Origin: Brevibacillus antibioticus
GTDB lineage: Bacteria; Bacillota; Bacilli; Brevibacillales; Brevibacillaceae
DNA: 64,000 nt
Direction of reading: 5' to 3'
NCBI RefSeq assembly: GCF_005217615.1
Contig: NZ_SZNK01000001.1
Span: 6,062,501 to 6,126,500 of the forward strand
Program-made: the position numbers and the translations under genes
The notes under the pieces: generated by a model
What the model was told of the DNA's origin: nothing
The model's input: only the letters and a program-made list of their open reading frames with translations
The model's database searches: none
Shown: one piece after another, positions 17,222 to 25,305 of the stretch
How the letters are laid out: every line of letters begins with the position of its first letter
Numbering within the stretch: position 1 is the first letter of the stretch

Positions 17222-17249
17222 TCCGGGGAAGGAAGTGTGATCAGTTGCC

Positions 17250-17567
17250 ATGAATCCAAATAAGAGAACGATTGCCGAGCTTCACCAAGAGCTGCCTTCC
17301 TTGGTGGATAAGAAAATGGGGATACTCATTCAAGATTTGGCAGATGATGCCGAACCACACAGTCCCGCTCTCTTGGAAAGGCCACTGGCAAAATGGGAGA
17401 TCACGGAGGATGAGGAGCATCTACGACTCTATTTTAATCCTTGCCAGTTTATTGCGATTCCCATCCAGAATGGACCGGTTGTTTTTTCGCAAGAGGATGA
17501 CTGTATTCGAATGGTTGCTAGGGACGATCGGGGACAGCTAGCGTATCATATTTCTTTTGGTAACTAA
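17250..17567 (+). CDS. Hypothetical cytoplasmic protein in the reductase operon
   Basis: 105 residues, soluble, acidic, not recognised. ATG 17250 is the only usable start before an in-frame TGA; the nearest Shine-Dalgarno-like AAGGAAG is rather far (about 17 bases). Features are LxNPCQFIAIPIQNGPVVF and a C-terminal beta-rich part. Position suggests an assembly or maturation role for the reductase, purely by context. Confidence 0.5.
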   Translation: MNPNKRTIAELHQELPSLVDKKMGILIQDLADDAEPHSPALLERPLAKWEITEDEEHLRLYFNPCQFIAIPIQNGPVVFSQEDDCIRMVARDDRGQLAYHISFGN

Positions 17568-17594
17568 CTTCCACTAGTAGATGGAGGGATTGGA

Positions 17595-18137
17595 ATGGGA
17601 CCATCGCCTATAGGATGTATGGGGATGATGCAGGAGTTTGAAGGGAGAAGGAAGCTGTGTCCGGCTCTGGAAAAATTGAAAGACGAGCACTTATCATTGG
17701 CTGAGCAGATGAATGAGCTCGTACATCTAGCAACTAACCTGAAATCTACAGCCGATCCTACTAAAAGAAAGAAGGGCTTAACGGAGCTTCATGAGCTGGC
17801 GTCCTCGTTTCGGGCGGAACTGGAGAAACACTCCAGACGTGAGGAGGAAGACCTGTATCCCCTGATGGCTAACTATATCGAACGGGAAATGGGACCGATT
17901 GCTGCCATGGAGGAAGAGCATGATCTTATTCATGAAAGCCTGATGTCGTTCATGCGAATTGTAGAAAAGGAACAGTCTGAACCAGTTGAAATAGAAGCGG
18001 TCCACTCTCACTTGCTGAAGTCAATAGAAATCCTCATGGAACATTTCTATAAAGAAGAGAGTGTGCTGTTCCCGATGGCAGAATACGTATTGAGTGACGC
18101 AGAAAAAGAGCAGTTGCGAGTACTGTTTCAAGCTTAG
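17595..18137 (+). CDS. Hemerythrin-domain (HHE) protein
   Basis: 180 residues. A four-helix HHE cation-binding domain occupies ~20-175, with His in KDEHLSL, EKHSRREEEDLYPL, EEEHDLIHESL and MEHFYKEESVLFPM arranged as di-iron ligands. Such domains bind O2 or NO or help repair iron centres. The N-terminus (MGPSPIGCMGMM) has an odd Met/Cys-rich leader. GGAGGGA is 7 bases upstream. Last gene before a terminator, so its job is probably tied to nitrite/NO generated by the reductase, alongside hcp. Confidence 0.82.
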   Translation: MGPSPIGCMGMMQEFEGRRKLCPALEKLKDEHLSLAEQMNELVHLATNLKSTADPTKRKKGLTELHELASSFRAELEKHSRREEEDLYPLMANYIEREMGPIAAMEEEHDLIHESLMSFMRIVEKEQSEPVEIEAVHSHLLKSIEILMEHFYKEESVLFPMAEYVLSDAEKEQLRVLFQA

Positions 18138-18148
18138 AAATCATGTAG

Positions 18149-18181
18149 CCCTCCTACTGGTAAAAGTGGGAGGGTGATTTT
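18149..18181 (+). terminator. Terminator of the reductase operon
   Basis: Stem CCCTCCTAC/GTGGGAGGG (18149-18157, 18166-18174, one T-G pair) followed by TGATTTTG. Confidence 0.7.
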
Positions 18182-18301
18182 GTTTTCCAATTATATTCTT
18201 TTAAGGGGAAATGTGCTTGTTTCTACTGTCATTTGTCGGTTTCAATCAGATGAAACCAATCATTTACTAGTAGGGATTAATTAGAGGAGGAGGTGTTCAA
18301 T

Positions 18302-18586
18302 GTGCCGATTGTTAAACCGTATTTAACCTCATTGAGATTTACGTCCACCATGGGTGCTGGAACTGGTACTGGTGCAGCGTTTGCCATTGCGGCAACTGCA
18401 TTTACCACTGACGCTGGCGCTGCTGCGACAGCATTTCCTGGTACGTTTGCTTTTTACAATCTCTACGTCAACGGTGTGCTTCAGGCAGGTAATACTTCCA
18501 CAATCACAACGACAGCGATCACGATTCCAGATGGAAATGCCGAAAACGGTGGTACACCCGTAGTTGTAGAATTTGTCGTTAACTAA
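18302..18586 (+). CDS. DUF4183 protein
   Basis: 94 residues, rich in Ala, Thr and Gly (AAFAIAATAFTTDAGAAATAF), ending with the DUF4183 core FYNLYVNGVLQAGNTSTITTTAITIPDG. GTG 18302 is 8 bases after GGAGGAGG; the GTG at 18293 lies against the site and is rejected. No signal peptide. DUF4183 proteins are common in spore-formers and I suspect a spore-surface structural role, but this is unproven. Paired with a second DUF4183 gene downstream. Confidence 0.8.
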   Translation: MPIVKPYLTSLRFTSTMGAGTGTGAAFAIAATAFTTDAGAAATAFPGTFAFYNLYVNGVLQAGNTSTITTTAITIPDGNAENGGTPVVVEFVVN

Positions 18587-18692
18587 GACGAATAGGATGG
18601 TGGCCCCAGGTGGATGGAATGTGCCTGGGGTTCACTATATGTGTAAATCGGAGTGAACCGTCGAAGCACTTCGAGAAAGGACGAGTGATTTC

Positions 18693-19094
18693 ATGAGGCG
18701 CTATGTCACACAGTCATACACCGTGAGGAGACAGTGTCTGCAAATCGTCCAGCCATTAGGTTGTCCCGGGATTTTTCCAGTAAAGCCCTCCCCCACGTGT
18801 CCTCCCTGTCCCCCATGTCCATGTACGCCTGGTATCATACGAACAGAAACCTATCAGTATACAGCAATATCAGATGGAGTCAAAAATGTGTATACCAACC
18901 GTGATGCTGTCATGCCATTCAGTACTTCCGGGATTCTGGATCCGAATGAAGTTTCGGTTGTGAATCTATTCATCAATGGAATGCTACAACCTCCCAATTT
19001 GTATGTGGTCCAGCCGGGAGTTTTGATTTTGAGTGACATTCCTGTACAAGGGGTTCCTCTTATTCTTCAGTTCATCAAAATGATTGTCTCATAA
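18693..19094 (+). CDS. DUF4183 protein with Cys/Pro-rich segment
   Basis: 133 residues. The N-terminal ~30 residues are basic, followed by a Pro-Cys cluster (CPPCPPCPCTPG, residues ~36-48) that could form disulfide cross-links. The DUF4183 domain follows (VVNLFINGMLQPPNLYVVQPGVLIL). AAGGACGAG lies 9 bases before the ATG. It differs from its upstream neighbour in having the cysteine block in place of the Ala/Thr stretch. Assembly into an insoluble surface or spore layer is a reasonable inference. Confidence 0.78.
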   Translation: MRRYVTQSYTVRRQCLQIVQPLGCPGIFPVKPSPTCPPCPPCPCTPGIIRTETYQYTAISDGVKNVYTNRDAVMPFSTSGILDPNEVSVVNLFINGMLQPPNLYVVQPGVLILSDIPVQGVPLILQFIKMIVS

Positions 19095-19245
19095 ATGTTA
19101 GCTTCCATCTCGGGAAAAGGTCATGTCATACATACATGCCATTTTCCTTCCATGTTGTGCCCTTGATGGCGTACACGGCGCACATCAAGAAGGGTAGGCG
19201 AATATCATGGCGATATCGATTGAAACCGTACAGGAGGTATTTTCC

Positions 19246-20145
19246 ATGTATCCGAGATACCCATACTACAGTTACAAAACTACTTGTGAAGAAACTCCCC
19301 TTACGTTTCCGCCTCAGCATCAGGATCGACAACCGGGGATGGAATACTTGATGGTCCCGCGACCGATTTTCGATAATCCTGACTATATCGGAAGCGGGAA
19401 GCTTCGGGGAAAGGTAGCGATTATAACGGGTGGAGATAGCGGGATCGGCCGTGCCGTAGCGGTTGCTTTTGCGAAGGAGGGGGCAGCTGTAGCGATTCCT
19501 TATTTGGATGAGCACATCGACGCCGAGGAGACCAAGCAAGTCGTTGAGTATTACGGAGGGCAATGTTTGCTGCTGCCGGGAGACTTGCGCGACGAGGCTT
19601 GGTGTCGGGAGGTAGTACGCCAGACGGTTGCCTGTTTTGGCAAAGTGGATGTGCTTGTTTTGAATCAAGGCGTACAGTTTCCACAAGAAAGCATCCTCCA
19701 GATAAGTCGCGAGCAACTGGAAGACACGTTTCGCACCAACCTGTTCCCCTTATTTTACATCACACAAGAGGCGTTGCCGCATTTGCAGCCTGGCAGTTCC
19801 ATCATTAGTACGGCATCGGTTACTGCCTATGCCGGTCATCCGCAATTGGTTGATTATTCAGCAACTAAAGGGGCCATCGTCTCCTTTACCCGCTCCTTGT
19901 CCCTTCAATTGGTCAAGCAAGGCATCCGGGTGAATGCAGTTGCTCCTGGACCAATCTGGACACCGCTGCAAGTATCCAGCTATTCGGCAGAATACATCAC
20001 AACTTTGGGTGTCGACACGCCGATGCGTCGCGCAGGACAGCCGTTTGAGCTGGCTCCGACCTATGTCTACCTGGCCTCGGATGATTCGGGATATGTCACG
20101 GGCCAGGTATTGCATGTCAATGGTGGAATGATGACAGAGACGTAG
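19246..20145 (+). CDS. Short-chain dehydrogenase/reductase, YhdF/YdaD-like
   Basis: 299 residues. A YhdF-type N-terminal extension (PPQHQDRQPGMEYLMVPRP) precedes a Rossmann domain with TGGDSGIG (61-68). The Ser-Tyr-Lys site is at STASVTAYAGHPQLVDYSATKGA, and PGPIWTPL is the usual post-catalytic motif. It should oxidise or reduce an alcohol/carbonyl with NAD(P). B. subtilis relatives belong to the general stress regulon. ATG 19246 is preceded by CAGGAGG; an upstream ATG at 19207 has no site. The N-terminus MYPRYPYYSYK is unusually Tyr-rich. Convergent with the phosphatase gene, only 7 bases away. Confidence 0.85.
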   Translation: MYPRYPYYSYKTTCEETPLTFPPQHQDRQPGMEYLMVPRPIFDNPDYIGSGKLRGKVAIITGGDSGIGRAVAVAFAKEGAAVAIPYLDEHIDAEETKQVVEYYGGQCLLLPGDLRDEAWCREVVRQTVACFGKVDVLVLNQGVQFPQESILQISREQLEDTFRTNLFPLFYITQEALPHLQPGSSIISTASVTAYAGHPQLVDYSATKGAIVSFTRSLSLQLVKQGIRVNAVAPGPIWTPLQVSSYSAEYITTLGVDTPMRRAGQPFELAPTYVYLASDDSGYVTGQVLHVNGGMMTET

Positions 20146-20152
20146 CGGTGAA

Positions 20153-20752
20153 TCAAAAATCTCTCGTCTTCGATTTGGTAGGCAAGATCGCTTGCTCTCC
20201 TTTTTCATAGAAAGCAAGTAGCGTATGGACAAAACTCAATCTCGGCACGATTATATAGACGGCCAAGGCAGACCCAATGCTGATCAGGGCACCTACAATG
20301 ACATCTGCTGGATAATGTACGCCTACCAAAATGCGAGAAAGCCCGACGCAAGCAGCAAGTAGCATCCAGAGTGGTCCTGTCGTCTTTCTAAAAAGCCAGT
20401 AGGTCATGCAAAAGGAAAAAAATAGGATCGTATGGTCGCTGGGAAACGAATTGTCGACTGCTTTTTGTACCAATTGATTGACATTCGCAAGCTCTGCGAA
20501 TGGCTGATTATTCGCATGAAGGCTTCCAGCTACTTTCCCGAATAGCTCAGCGATGACAAACGTAAACGTCGCACAAACGACCATGATGCGATTTTCATGT
20601 TTTCTCGTAAACCAATACACCAAAGCGCTTAACGCCAGAATAAACACCGTATATTCCGCTACGCAAAAAGCCACGGGATTGAGAGCCGGATACTCTTTCC
20701 CCAAGTCATTAATCAAGCGAAAATAGTGAATGTTGATTTCCATGCCATTCAT
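20153..20752 (-). CDS. bcrC: PAP2-family phosphatase, BcrC-like undecaprenyl diphosphatase
   Basis: 199 residues, about six membrane helices. The phosphatase motifs are NSFPSDHT (C2) and SRILVGVHYPADV (C3), with catalytic His in each. Motif C1, normally KxxxxxxRP, reads KVAGSLHANNQPF, with Gln in place of the Arg. I recall this NNQPF form in a Bacillus subfamily. Expected role: recycling undecaprenyl diphosphate at the outer membrane face for wall synthesis and bacitracin tolerance. AAGGGGGAT is 7 bases before the ATG. The symbol is by resemblance. Confidence 0.75.
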   Translation of the reverse strand: MNGMEINIHYFRLINDLGKEYPALNPVAFCVAEYTVFILALSALVYWFTRKHENRIMVVCATFTFVIAELFGKVAGSLHANNQPFAELANVNQLVQKAVDNSFPSDHTILFFSFCMTYWLFRKTTGPLWMLLAACVGLSRILVGVHYPADVIVGALISIGSALAVYIIVPRLSFVHTLLAFYEKGEQAILPTKSKTRDF

Positions 20753-20866
20753 TTTGGAGATCCCCCTTTACATGTAACAGGAGAATCTTAATCGATATGA
20801 GAGAAATGGGAAATTGATTTACCTTACGAAATATTACAGGGTTGTAAGGTTGGTTCGGTAGCATCA

Positions 20867-20895
20867 AAAAAGAGACGGCAGAACCGTCTCTTTTT
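20867..20895 (-). terminator. Terminator of the PepSY-like gene
   Basis: AAAAAGAGACGG/CCGTCTCTTTTT stem around the stop codon of the minus-strand gene at 20895-21560; T-tracts on both sides. Confidence 0.75.
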
Positions 20896-21560
20896 CATTG
20901 GTCAAAAGTTTTTTGTTTTTTGTTTTTACCCGCTGCTTTGGGATAAATGTCTTTTTTGACAGCCTTTAATTTTCCGGCACGATCCATGGTCACGTTGATG
21001 GTATGTTCCGGGGAAGTGTAAATGACAAGAACCTGTGTCTTGTTTTCCTGAACACTAGAGGAGTTGATCTGTGAGAACTTGTATTTTTCTGCTTGCTTTC
21101 CAAACAGAAGCTTGAGGTGCTCCTTGCCTTTTTTGATCACTTCCTCATCGCCTAAAACTTCTTTCGAAGAGGAGAGGCCGTTTTGAATATCGACGCTGAT
21201 CAGCTCTCCCGTACTTGCGTTTACATGGACAACTCCGAAGTCTGGGGTAGTACCGTCCGGTGTGCTCGACAAGATCACTTCAAGGCGTTCGATAGGACTA
21301 GAAGTCGTGGCGACATTCTCTTTTACGATGGAGGTGATGTGATAGTTCTTCAGGTCAGGGATGGCCTCTTTGACGTGATTCAGAGTCGCTTTTGCTTTTT
21401 TATTCAGATTATTTATGGAAAGCTCTTCTAACTTGGTCGCAGTTACAGTTGCTTTCTCTTTGTGGGAAGAGGCTGCTGCGGCTTCGTTTGACAGAATAAG
21501 TGTGAGTGGCAAAAGGAGTGACGCTATCAGGGTGAATGCGAGTGCCTTACGCTTGGTCAT
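20895..21560 (-). CDS. Secreted PepSY-like protein
   Basis: 221 residues. A signal peptide (KRKALAFTLIASLLLPLTLILSNEAAAA) is followed by a mature part with two YcdB/PepSY-like alpha-beta repeats: VKEAIPDLKNYHITSIVKEN ... FGVVHVNASTGELISVDI, then HLKLLFGKQAEKYKF ... TINVTMDRAGKLKAVKKDI. The C-terminus is Lys-rich. PepSY modules are thought to bind or inhibit peptidases; nothing specific is known here. ATG 21560 has GGGGATG 7 bases upstream. Single gene, divergent from the sugar operon. Confidence 0.7.
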   Translation of the reverse strand: MTKRKALAFTLIASLLLPLTLILSNEAAAASSHKEKATVTATKLEELSINNLNKKAKATLNHVKEAIPDLKNYHITSIVKENVATTSSPIERLEVILSSTPDGTTPDFGVVHVNASTGELISVDIQNGLSSSKEVLGDEEVIKKGKEHLKLLFGKQAEKYKFSQINSSSVQENKTQVLVIYTSPEHTINVTMDRAGKLKAVKKDIYPKAAGKNKKQKTFDQ

Positions 21561-21691
21561 TTTGATCATCCCCATTATTTGTCAGTTGGGTGTACATGAA
21601 TTAATACGAAAAGAGATTCGTATAAGTAACAGTAAAAATTGTGAAAAATTTGTAACAGGACGAACAAAGGGAGAAAGTGTCGAAAAATAGT

Positions 21692-21710
21692 TTTGAAACT
21701 TTATTTCAAA
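21692..21710. repeat. Inverted repeat upstream of the sugar operon promoter
   Basis: TTTGAAA-CTTTA-TTTCAAA, perfect 7-bp arms around 5 bases, 15 bases upstream of the -35. Possible operator for an unidentified regulator. Confidence 0.4.
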
Positions 21711-21724
21711 TATGACAATTCATC

Positions 21725-21752
21725 TTGATATTTTATTTCAAGCGTCTATAAT
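21725..21752 (+). promoter_or_regulatory. Sigma-A promoter of the amino-sugar operon
   Basis: TTGATA (21725-21730), 16-base spacer, TATAAT (21747-21752). The 5' leader from about 21759 to the first transporter gene is about 370 bases. Confidence 0.75.
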
Positions 21753-21788
21753 ACAAAATATGTAATCACTTACCAACGTCACACCGGA

Positions 21789-21804
21789 ATGTAAGCGCTT
21801 AATA
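21789..21804 (+). promoter_or_regulatory. cre-like CcpA site
   Basis: ATGTAAGCGCTTAATA, matching TGWAANCGNTNWCA at 12 of 14 positions, about 30-45 bases after the predicted start of transcription. This is a position where CcpA typically blocks elongation. Confidence 0.5.
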
Positions 21805-21898
21805 ATTCTGCGGACTAAAGGGGTGATATCGAGTTGAATGGCGATTTGCCCGGATGAGGTGATTCGTCTACATCCTCTCCTTGCGGGGAACGATCAAA

Positions 21899-22132
21899 AT
21901 GTTGGATACAGAAGCAGTGGAGCAGGCGATTGGTGAGCCGTTCCGCGCCATTCTGATTCCCACTTCCTCCTTAGACTACACAAACTCCTGCCTTTATCCT
22001 TTTATCCTATCAGTCAGTAAAGAGTCCAACACCTTCAAAGTATCCACATGTGACTGGAAGCACGTGAGCCGTTCGGAAATATCGTTAGCTATGCAAGTTT
22101 TCACTTATTGCAATTGGGGAGGTTTTCCATGA
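21899..22132 (+). CDS. Possible small upstream protein coupled to the sugar-binding protein
   Basis: 77 codons from ATG 21899 with GGGGAACG 6-7 bases upstream; the stop overlaps the next start as ATGA (22129-22132). Not recognised, no signal peptide, no clear fold. Codon use is not strongly convincing, so this may be only a chance frame in the leader. The rest of 21561-21898 holds the promoter elements described and no gene. Confidence 0.3.
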   Translation: MLDTEAVEQAIGEPFRAILIPTSSLDYTNSCLYPFILSVSKESNTFKVSTCDWKHVSRSEISLAMQVFTYCNWGGFP

Positions 22133-23460
22133 AAAAGAGAAGGTTTCTCTCAGTACTCGGGCTGATTGGCTTAGCCGCGGCATTGCTTATTTCGGGATGT
22201 AGCAGCCAGTCCTCCACACAGCAGGGGGACAAAGTCGAATTGTATATGGGCTACAACTCTGATCCACCCACGAAGAAAAAGATGGAAGAAATTATCTCAA
22301 AATTCGAACAATCTCATCCACACATCAAAATCAAGACGATGACGGCTCCTTATGATGACTTTTATCAAAAGCTGACCACTCAGATCGCGGCAGGGAATGC
22401 GCCTGATCTTTGGCAGAGCGACGGGACAAAAGTATTTGGTTACGCCCAACGCGGCGCGATTCTCGACATCACCGACTACGTCACGAAAGAAATCAACAAA
22501 GAAGAGCTCAACGGTTTGGAGTTCAACAAAGACTCAGATGGGAAGTATTGGGGCGTGCCGCAGGGCATCCAAGTTGGAGCGCTTTTCTACAACAAGGATT
22601 TGTTCGACAAAGCGGGCGTGTCATACCCTACGGCTGACTGGACCTGGGATGATTTGAAGGCGGCTTCCGTCAAGCTGACCCTCGATGCCAACGGGAAAAA
22701 TGCAGACGATCCTTCCTTTGACAAAAAATCAGTGAAGCAGTACGGCTTCGCGTTTTTTGGTAGCTCACGCGGTGCGTTTAACATCTTGAAAGCGTATGGT
22801 GGCGGGGTATTGGACCCGACGTTGAAAAAATCGATTATCAACAGCACAGAGAACAAAAAAGCGGTCGAGTGGATGGTCGACGGCATGCAGCGCAAGCTAT
22901 TCCCGAATCCGGCTGATCTAAAGGCGTTCCAAAGCAACTTCAAAGCGTTTTTGAGCGGGGCTGTGGCAATGCAGATTGATATTTACGCAGCAACAACCTC
23001 GATGAATGGTGCAGGGTTGAATTACGATGTCGCTCCTATGCCAAAAGGACCGGACGGCAAACGCTTCGCACCCGTAATCGCCAACTCATGGGTCATCAAC
23101 AAAAAAGCAGAGGAAGAGAAGGTCAAGGCCGCTAAGGAATGGATTACCTACTGGACGACTTCGGATGAAGCGCAAAAAGAGTGGACAGAAGTAGGCGAAG
23201 CCATTCCGGTGAAAAAATCAGTGGCGAATTCCGAAATGTTCCTAAATCCAGCCACGAAGCCGGAAAACAAAAAAGTGTTCCTCGACACCTTGGAGTTCGC
23301 AGGCACGATTGATACCAACGCTGTCTTTACCGAGTGGGTGAAGGTGTTTACGGATAATCTGGCAGAGCTGTTCATGGATAAATACGGAACGGATGAATTC
23401 ATCACGAAAACAGACGAAGGCATTCAAAAAGTTCTGGATGACTTTTTCAAGAAGCAGTAG
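22129..23460 (+). CDS. Sugar ABC transporter substrate-binding lipoprotein
   Basis: 443 residues, extracellular solute-binding protein family 1. The lipobox LLISGC gives a lipid-anchored Cys at about residue 24, after a basic, hydrophobic signal. Typical blocks are FEQSHPHIKIKTMTAPYDDFYQKLTTQIAAGNAPDLWQ, VPQGIQVGALFYNKDLFDKAG and PVIANSWVINKKAEEEKVKAAKEWITYW. GGGGAGG precedes ATG 22129. First firmly supported gene of an operon with two permeases, a GNAT, NagZ and MurQ; the ligand is therefore likely an amino sugar or muropeptide fragment. No ATPase gene is present, so it probably shares a housekeeping MsmX-type ATPase. Confidence 0.9.
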   Translation: MKKRRFLSVLGLIGLAAALLISGCSSQSSTQQGDKVELYMGYNSDPPTKKKMEEIISKFEQSHPHIKIKTMTAPYDDFYQKLTTQIAAGNAPDLWQSDGTKVFGYAQRGAILDITDYVTKEINKEELNGLEFNKDSDGKYWGVPQGIQVGALFYNKDLFDKAGVSYPTADWTWDDLKAASVKLTLDANGKNADDPSFDKKSVKQYGFAFFGSSRGAFNILKAYGGGVLDPTLKKSIINSTENKKAVEWMVDGMQRKLFPNPADLKAFQSNFKAFLSGAVAMQIDIYAATTSMNGAGLNYDVAPMPKGPDGKRFAPVIANSWVINKKAEEEKVKAAKEWITYWTTSDEAQKEWTEVGEAIPVKKSVANSEMFLNPATKPENKKVFLDTLEFAGTIDTNAVFTEWVKVFTDNLAELFMDKYGTDEFITKTDEGIQKVLDDFFKKQ

Positions 23461-23489
23461 TCATCAATCAGTGAGGATGTGTGCCAACC

Positions 23490-24437
23490 ATGCTAGAGCT
23501 GCAAACCAAGCAACAGGCGAAGCCTGCTGTGAAAAAGAGAAAATGGTTGGATAGCGAGGGGAGATGGGGACTGCTCCTGGTCTCCCCTTATCTCATCCAC
23601 TTTCTCGTATTCGTCGTGGGAACGTCGGTCGCGTCATTGTACTTCAGCTTTTCGGACTACGATATTTTAAATCCGCCTAAATGGACGGGCTTGGACAACT
23701 ATGAAAAGCTGTTTGAAGACCCGCTGTTTTATCGCTCGTTATGGAATACGTTCTATTTTACGCTTCTGTACGTTCCGGCCAAAACGTTTTTGGCGTTGCT
23801 GTTAGCGGTAGCCCTCAATCAAAAGCTGAAGGGGCTGAAATTTTTCAGGATGGTTCACTTTTTGCCAGTCATCTCCTCCTGGACGGTGATCGCGTATGTA
23901 GCGGATGCGGTATTTAACCAGCGGATCGGTTTTGCCAATGCTTTTCTGACCAAACTGGGCATCGCCCCGCAAAACTGGCTGATTGATGAATTCTGGGTCA
24001 TCCCGGTCTTGGTTCTCATTGCGATTTGGAAGTCAGTCGGCTACATGATGATTATTTTTCTCGCTGGACTGCAAGGAATTTCTTCTGACATGTACGAGGC
24101 AGCCTCGATAGATGGTGCCAACGCTTGGCAAAAGTTTTGGCGAGTAACAGTCCCGATGATTTCTGGCACGACGTTTCTGGTCATCATCTTGAATACGATT
24201 TACTCCTTCCAAAACTTCGAGCAGATTTTTGTCATGACGGGTGGCTCTACGGAGGCAGGCTCGACAGGTGGAGCGAATAACGCCAGCCTTGTCCTGATGC
24301 TATTCATGTTCCGTCAAGCATTCAGCTTTTTCAAAATGGGCTACGCCTCTGCTATCGCGTGGGTGTTGTTCCTCATCCTGCTTGCCATTACGCTCATCCA
24401 ATTCAAGCTGCAAAAGAAATGGGTTCATTATGATTAA
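23490..24437 (+). CDS. Sugar ABC transporter permease (MalF/UgpA type)
   Basis: 315 residues, six membrane helices. The inner-membrane EAA loop is YEAASIDGANAWQKFWRVTVPMI (~residues 200-222), the contact with the ATPase. ATG 23490 lies 10 bases after GAGGATG; a GTG at 23481 is too close to that site. An insertion of TGGSTEAGSTGGANNA sits in the last periplasmic loop. Confidence 0.9.
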   Translation: MLELQTKQQAKPAVKKRKWLDSEGRWGLLLVSPYLIHFLVFVVGTSVASLYFSFSDYDILNPPKWTGLDNYEKLFEDPLFYRSLWNTFYFTLLYVPAKTFLALLLAVALNQKLKGLKFFRMVHFLPVISSWTVIAYVADAVFNQRIGFANAFLTKLGIAPQNWLIDEFWVIPVLVLIAIWKSVGYMMIIFLAGLQGISSDMYEAASIDGANAWQKFWRVTVPMISGTTFLVIILNTIYSFQNFEQIFVMTGGSTEAGSTGGANNASLVLMLFMFRQAFSFFKMGYASAIAWVLFLILLAITLIQFKLQKKWVHYD

Positions 24438-24454
24438 GAGGCAAGGAGGTAGCC

Positions 24455-25282
24455 ATGCAAAAGCGTTTTCCACTCAATAAAATCGTCGGATACCTGTTTG
24501 TCATAGCGAGTGCGTTGATTATGCTGGTACCGTTTTTGACGACTGTGTTTAACTCGCTGAAAACTTACAAGCAGTACATGCAATTTCCGCCAGAATGGCT
24601 GCCCAATCCAACACAGTGGAGCAACTATGCAACCGTGTGGGAACAGGCGAATTTTAGCAGCTATACGATCAACAGTCTGATTGTCGCGATTCTTTCTGTT
24701 ATCGGGGCTTTATTGTCCAGCTCGATGATTGCCTTTGCCTTTGCCAGGCTGCGTTTTCCTTTCCGCGACACGCTGTTCATGATCGTGCTGGGAACGATGA
24801 TGATCCCGGGGATTGTCACGATCGTCCCGCAGTTTATTATCTTTAAAAATTTGGGACTGCTCGACACGTTGGCTCCGCTTTGGATTTTGGAGTGGCTCGG
24901 ACAGCCGTTTGCCATTTTTTTAATGAGGCAAGCATTTTTAAATATCCCGAAGGATTACGAAGAGGCGGCAAAGCTGGATGGCTGCAATCCGTTCCAGATT
25001 TACTGGCGAGTGTTTTTGCCGATGTGCAAGCCTTCCTTGGCAACTCTGGCGGTCTTTACGTTTATGGGGAAGTGGAATGAGATTTTAGCGCCAGTCATTT
25101 ATCTCATTTCGGACGAAAACTTCACGCTGCCGATCGGGATATTGTCTTTGAGTGGTCAGTACAAGACAGAGGATCAACTGCTGGTGGCTGGGGCCTTGAT
25201 CAGCTTGATTCCGATTTTGATCGTGTTCTTGTTTGCCGAGAAATATTTTGTGGAAGGCTCCAAAACTTCTGGATTGAAATAG
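24455..25282 (+). CDS. Sugar ABC transporter permease (MalG/UgpE type)
   Basis: 275 residues, six helices. The EAA loop is YEEAAKLDGCNPFQIYWRVFLPMCKP. It pairs with the preceding permease. AAGGAGG lies 5 bases upstream of the ATG. The C-terminus FLFAEKYFVEGSKTSGLK is typical of the family, whose members end near this GxKG-like motif. Confidence 0.9.
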   Translation: MQKRFPLNKIVGYLFVIASALIMLVPFLTTVFNSLKTYKQYMQFPPEWLPNPTQWSNYATVWEQANFSSYTINSLIVAILSVIGALLSSSMIAFAFARLRFPFRDTLFMIVLGTMMIPGIVTIVPQFIIFKNLGLLDTLAPLWILEWLGQPFAIFLMRQAFLNIPKDYEEAAKLDGCNPFQIYWRVFLPMCKPSLATLAVFTFMGKWNEILAPVIYLISDENFTLPIGILSLSGQYKTEDQLLVAGALISLIPILIVFLFAEKYFVEGSKTSGLK

Positions 25283-25305
25283 GGCGTAAGGGAGGCTGAC
25301 ATCCT

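Noticed and set aside
19098-19125. SigB-type promoter (GTTAGC...GGGAAA) before the SDR gene
   Set aside because: Spacer of about 10 bases is too short for a SigB promoter.
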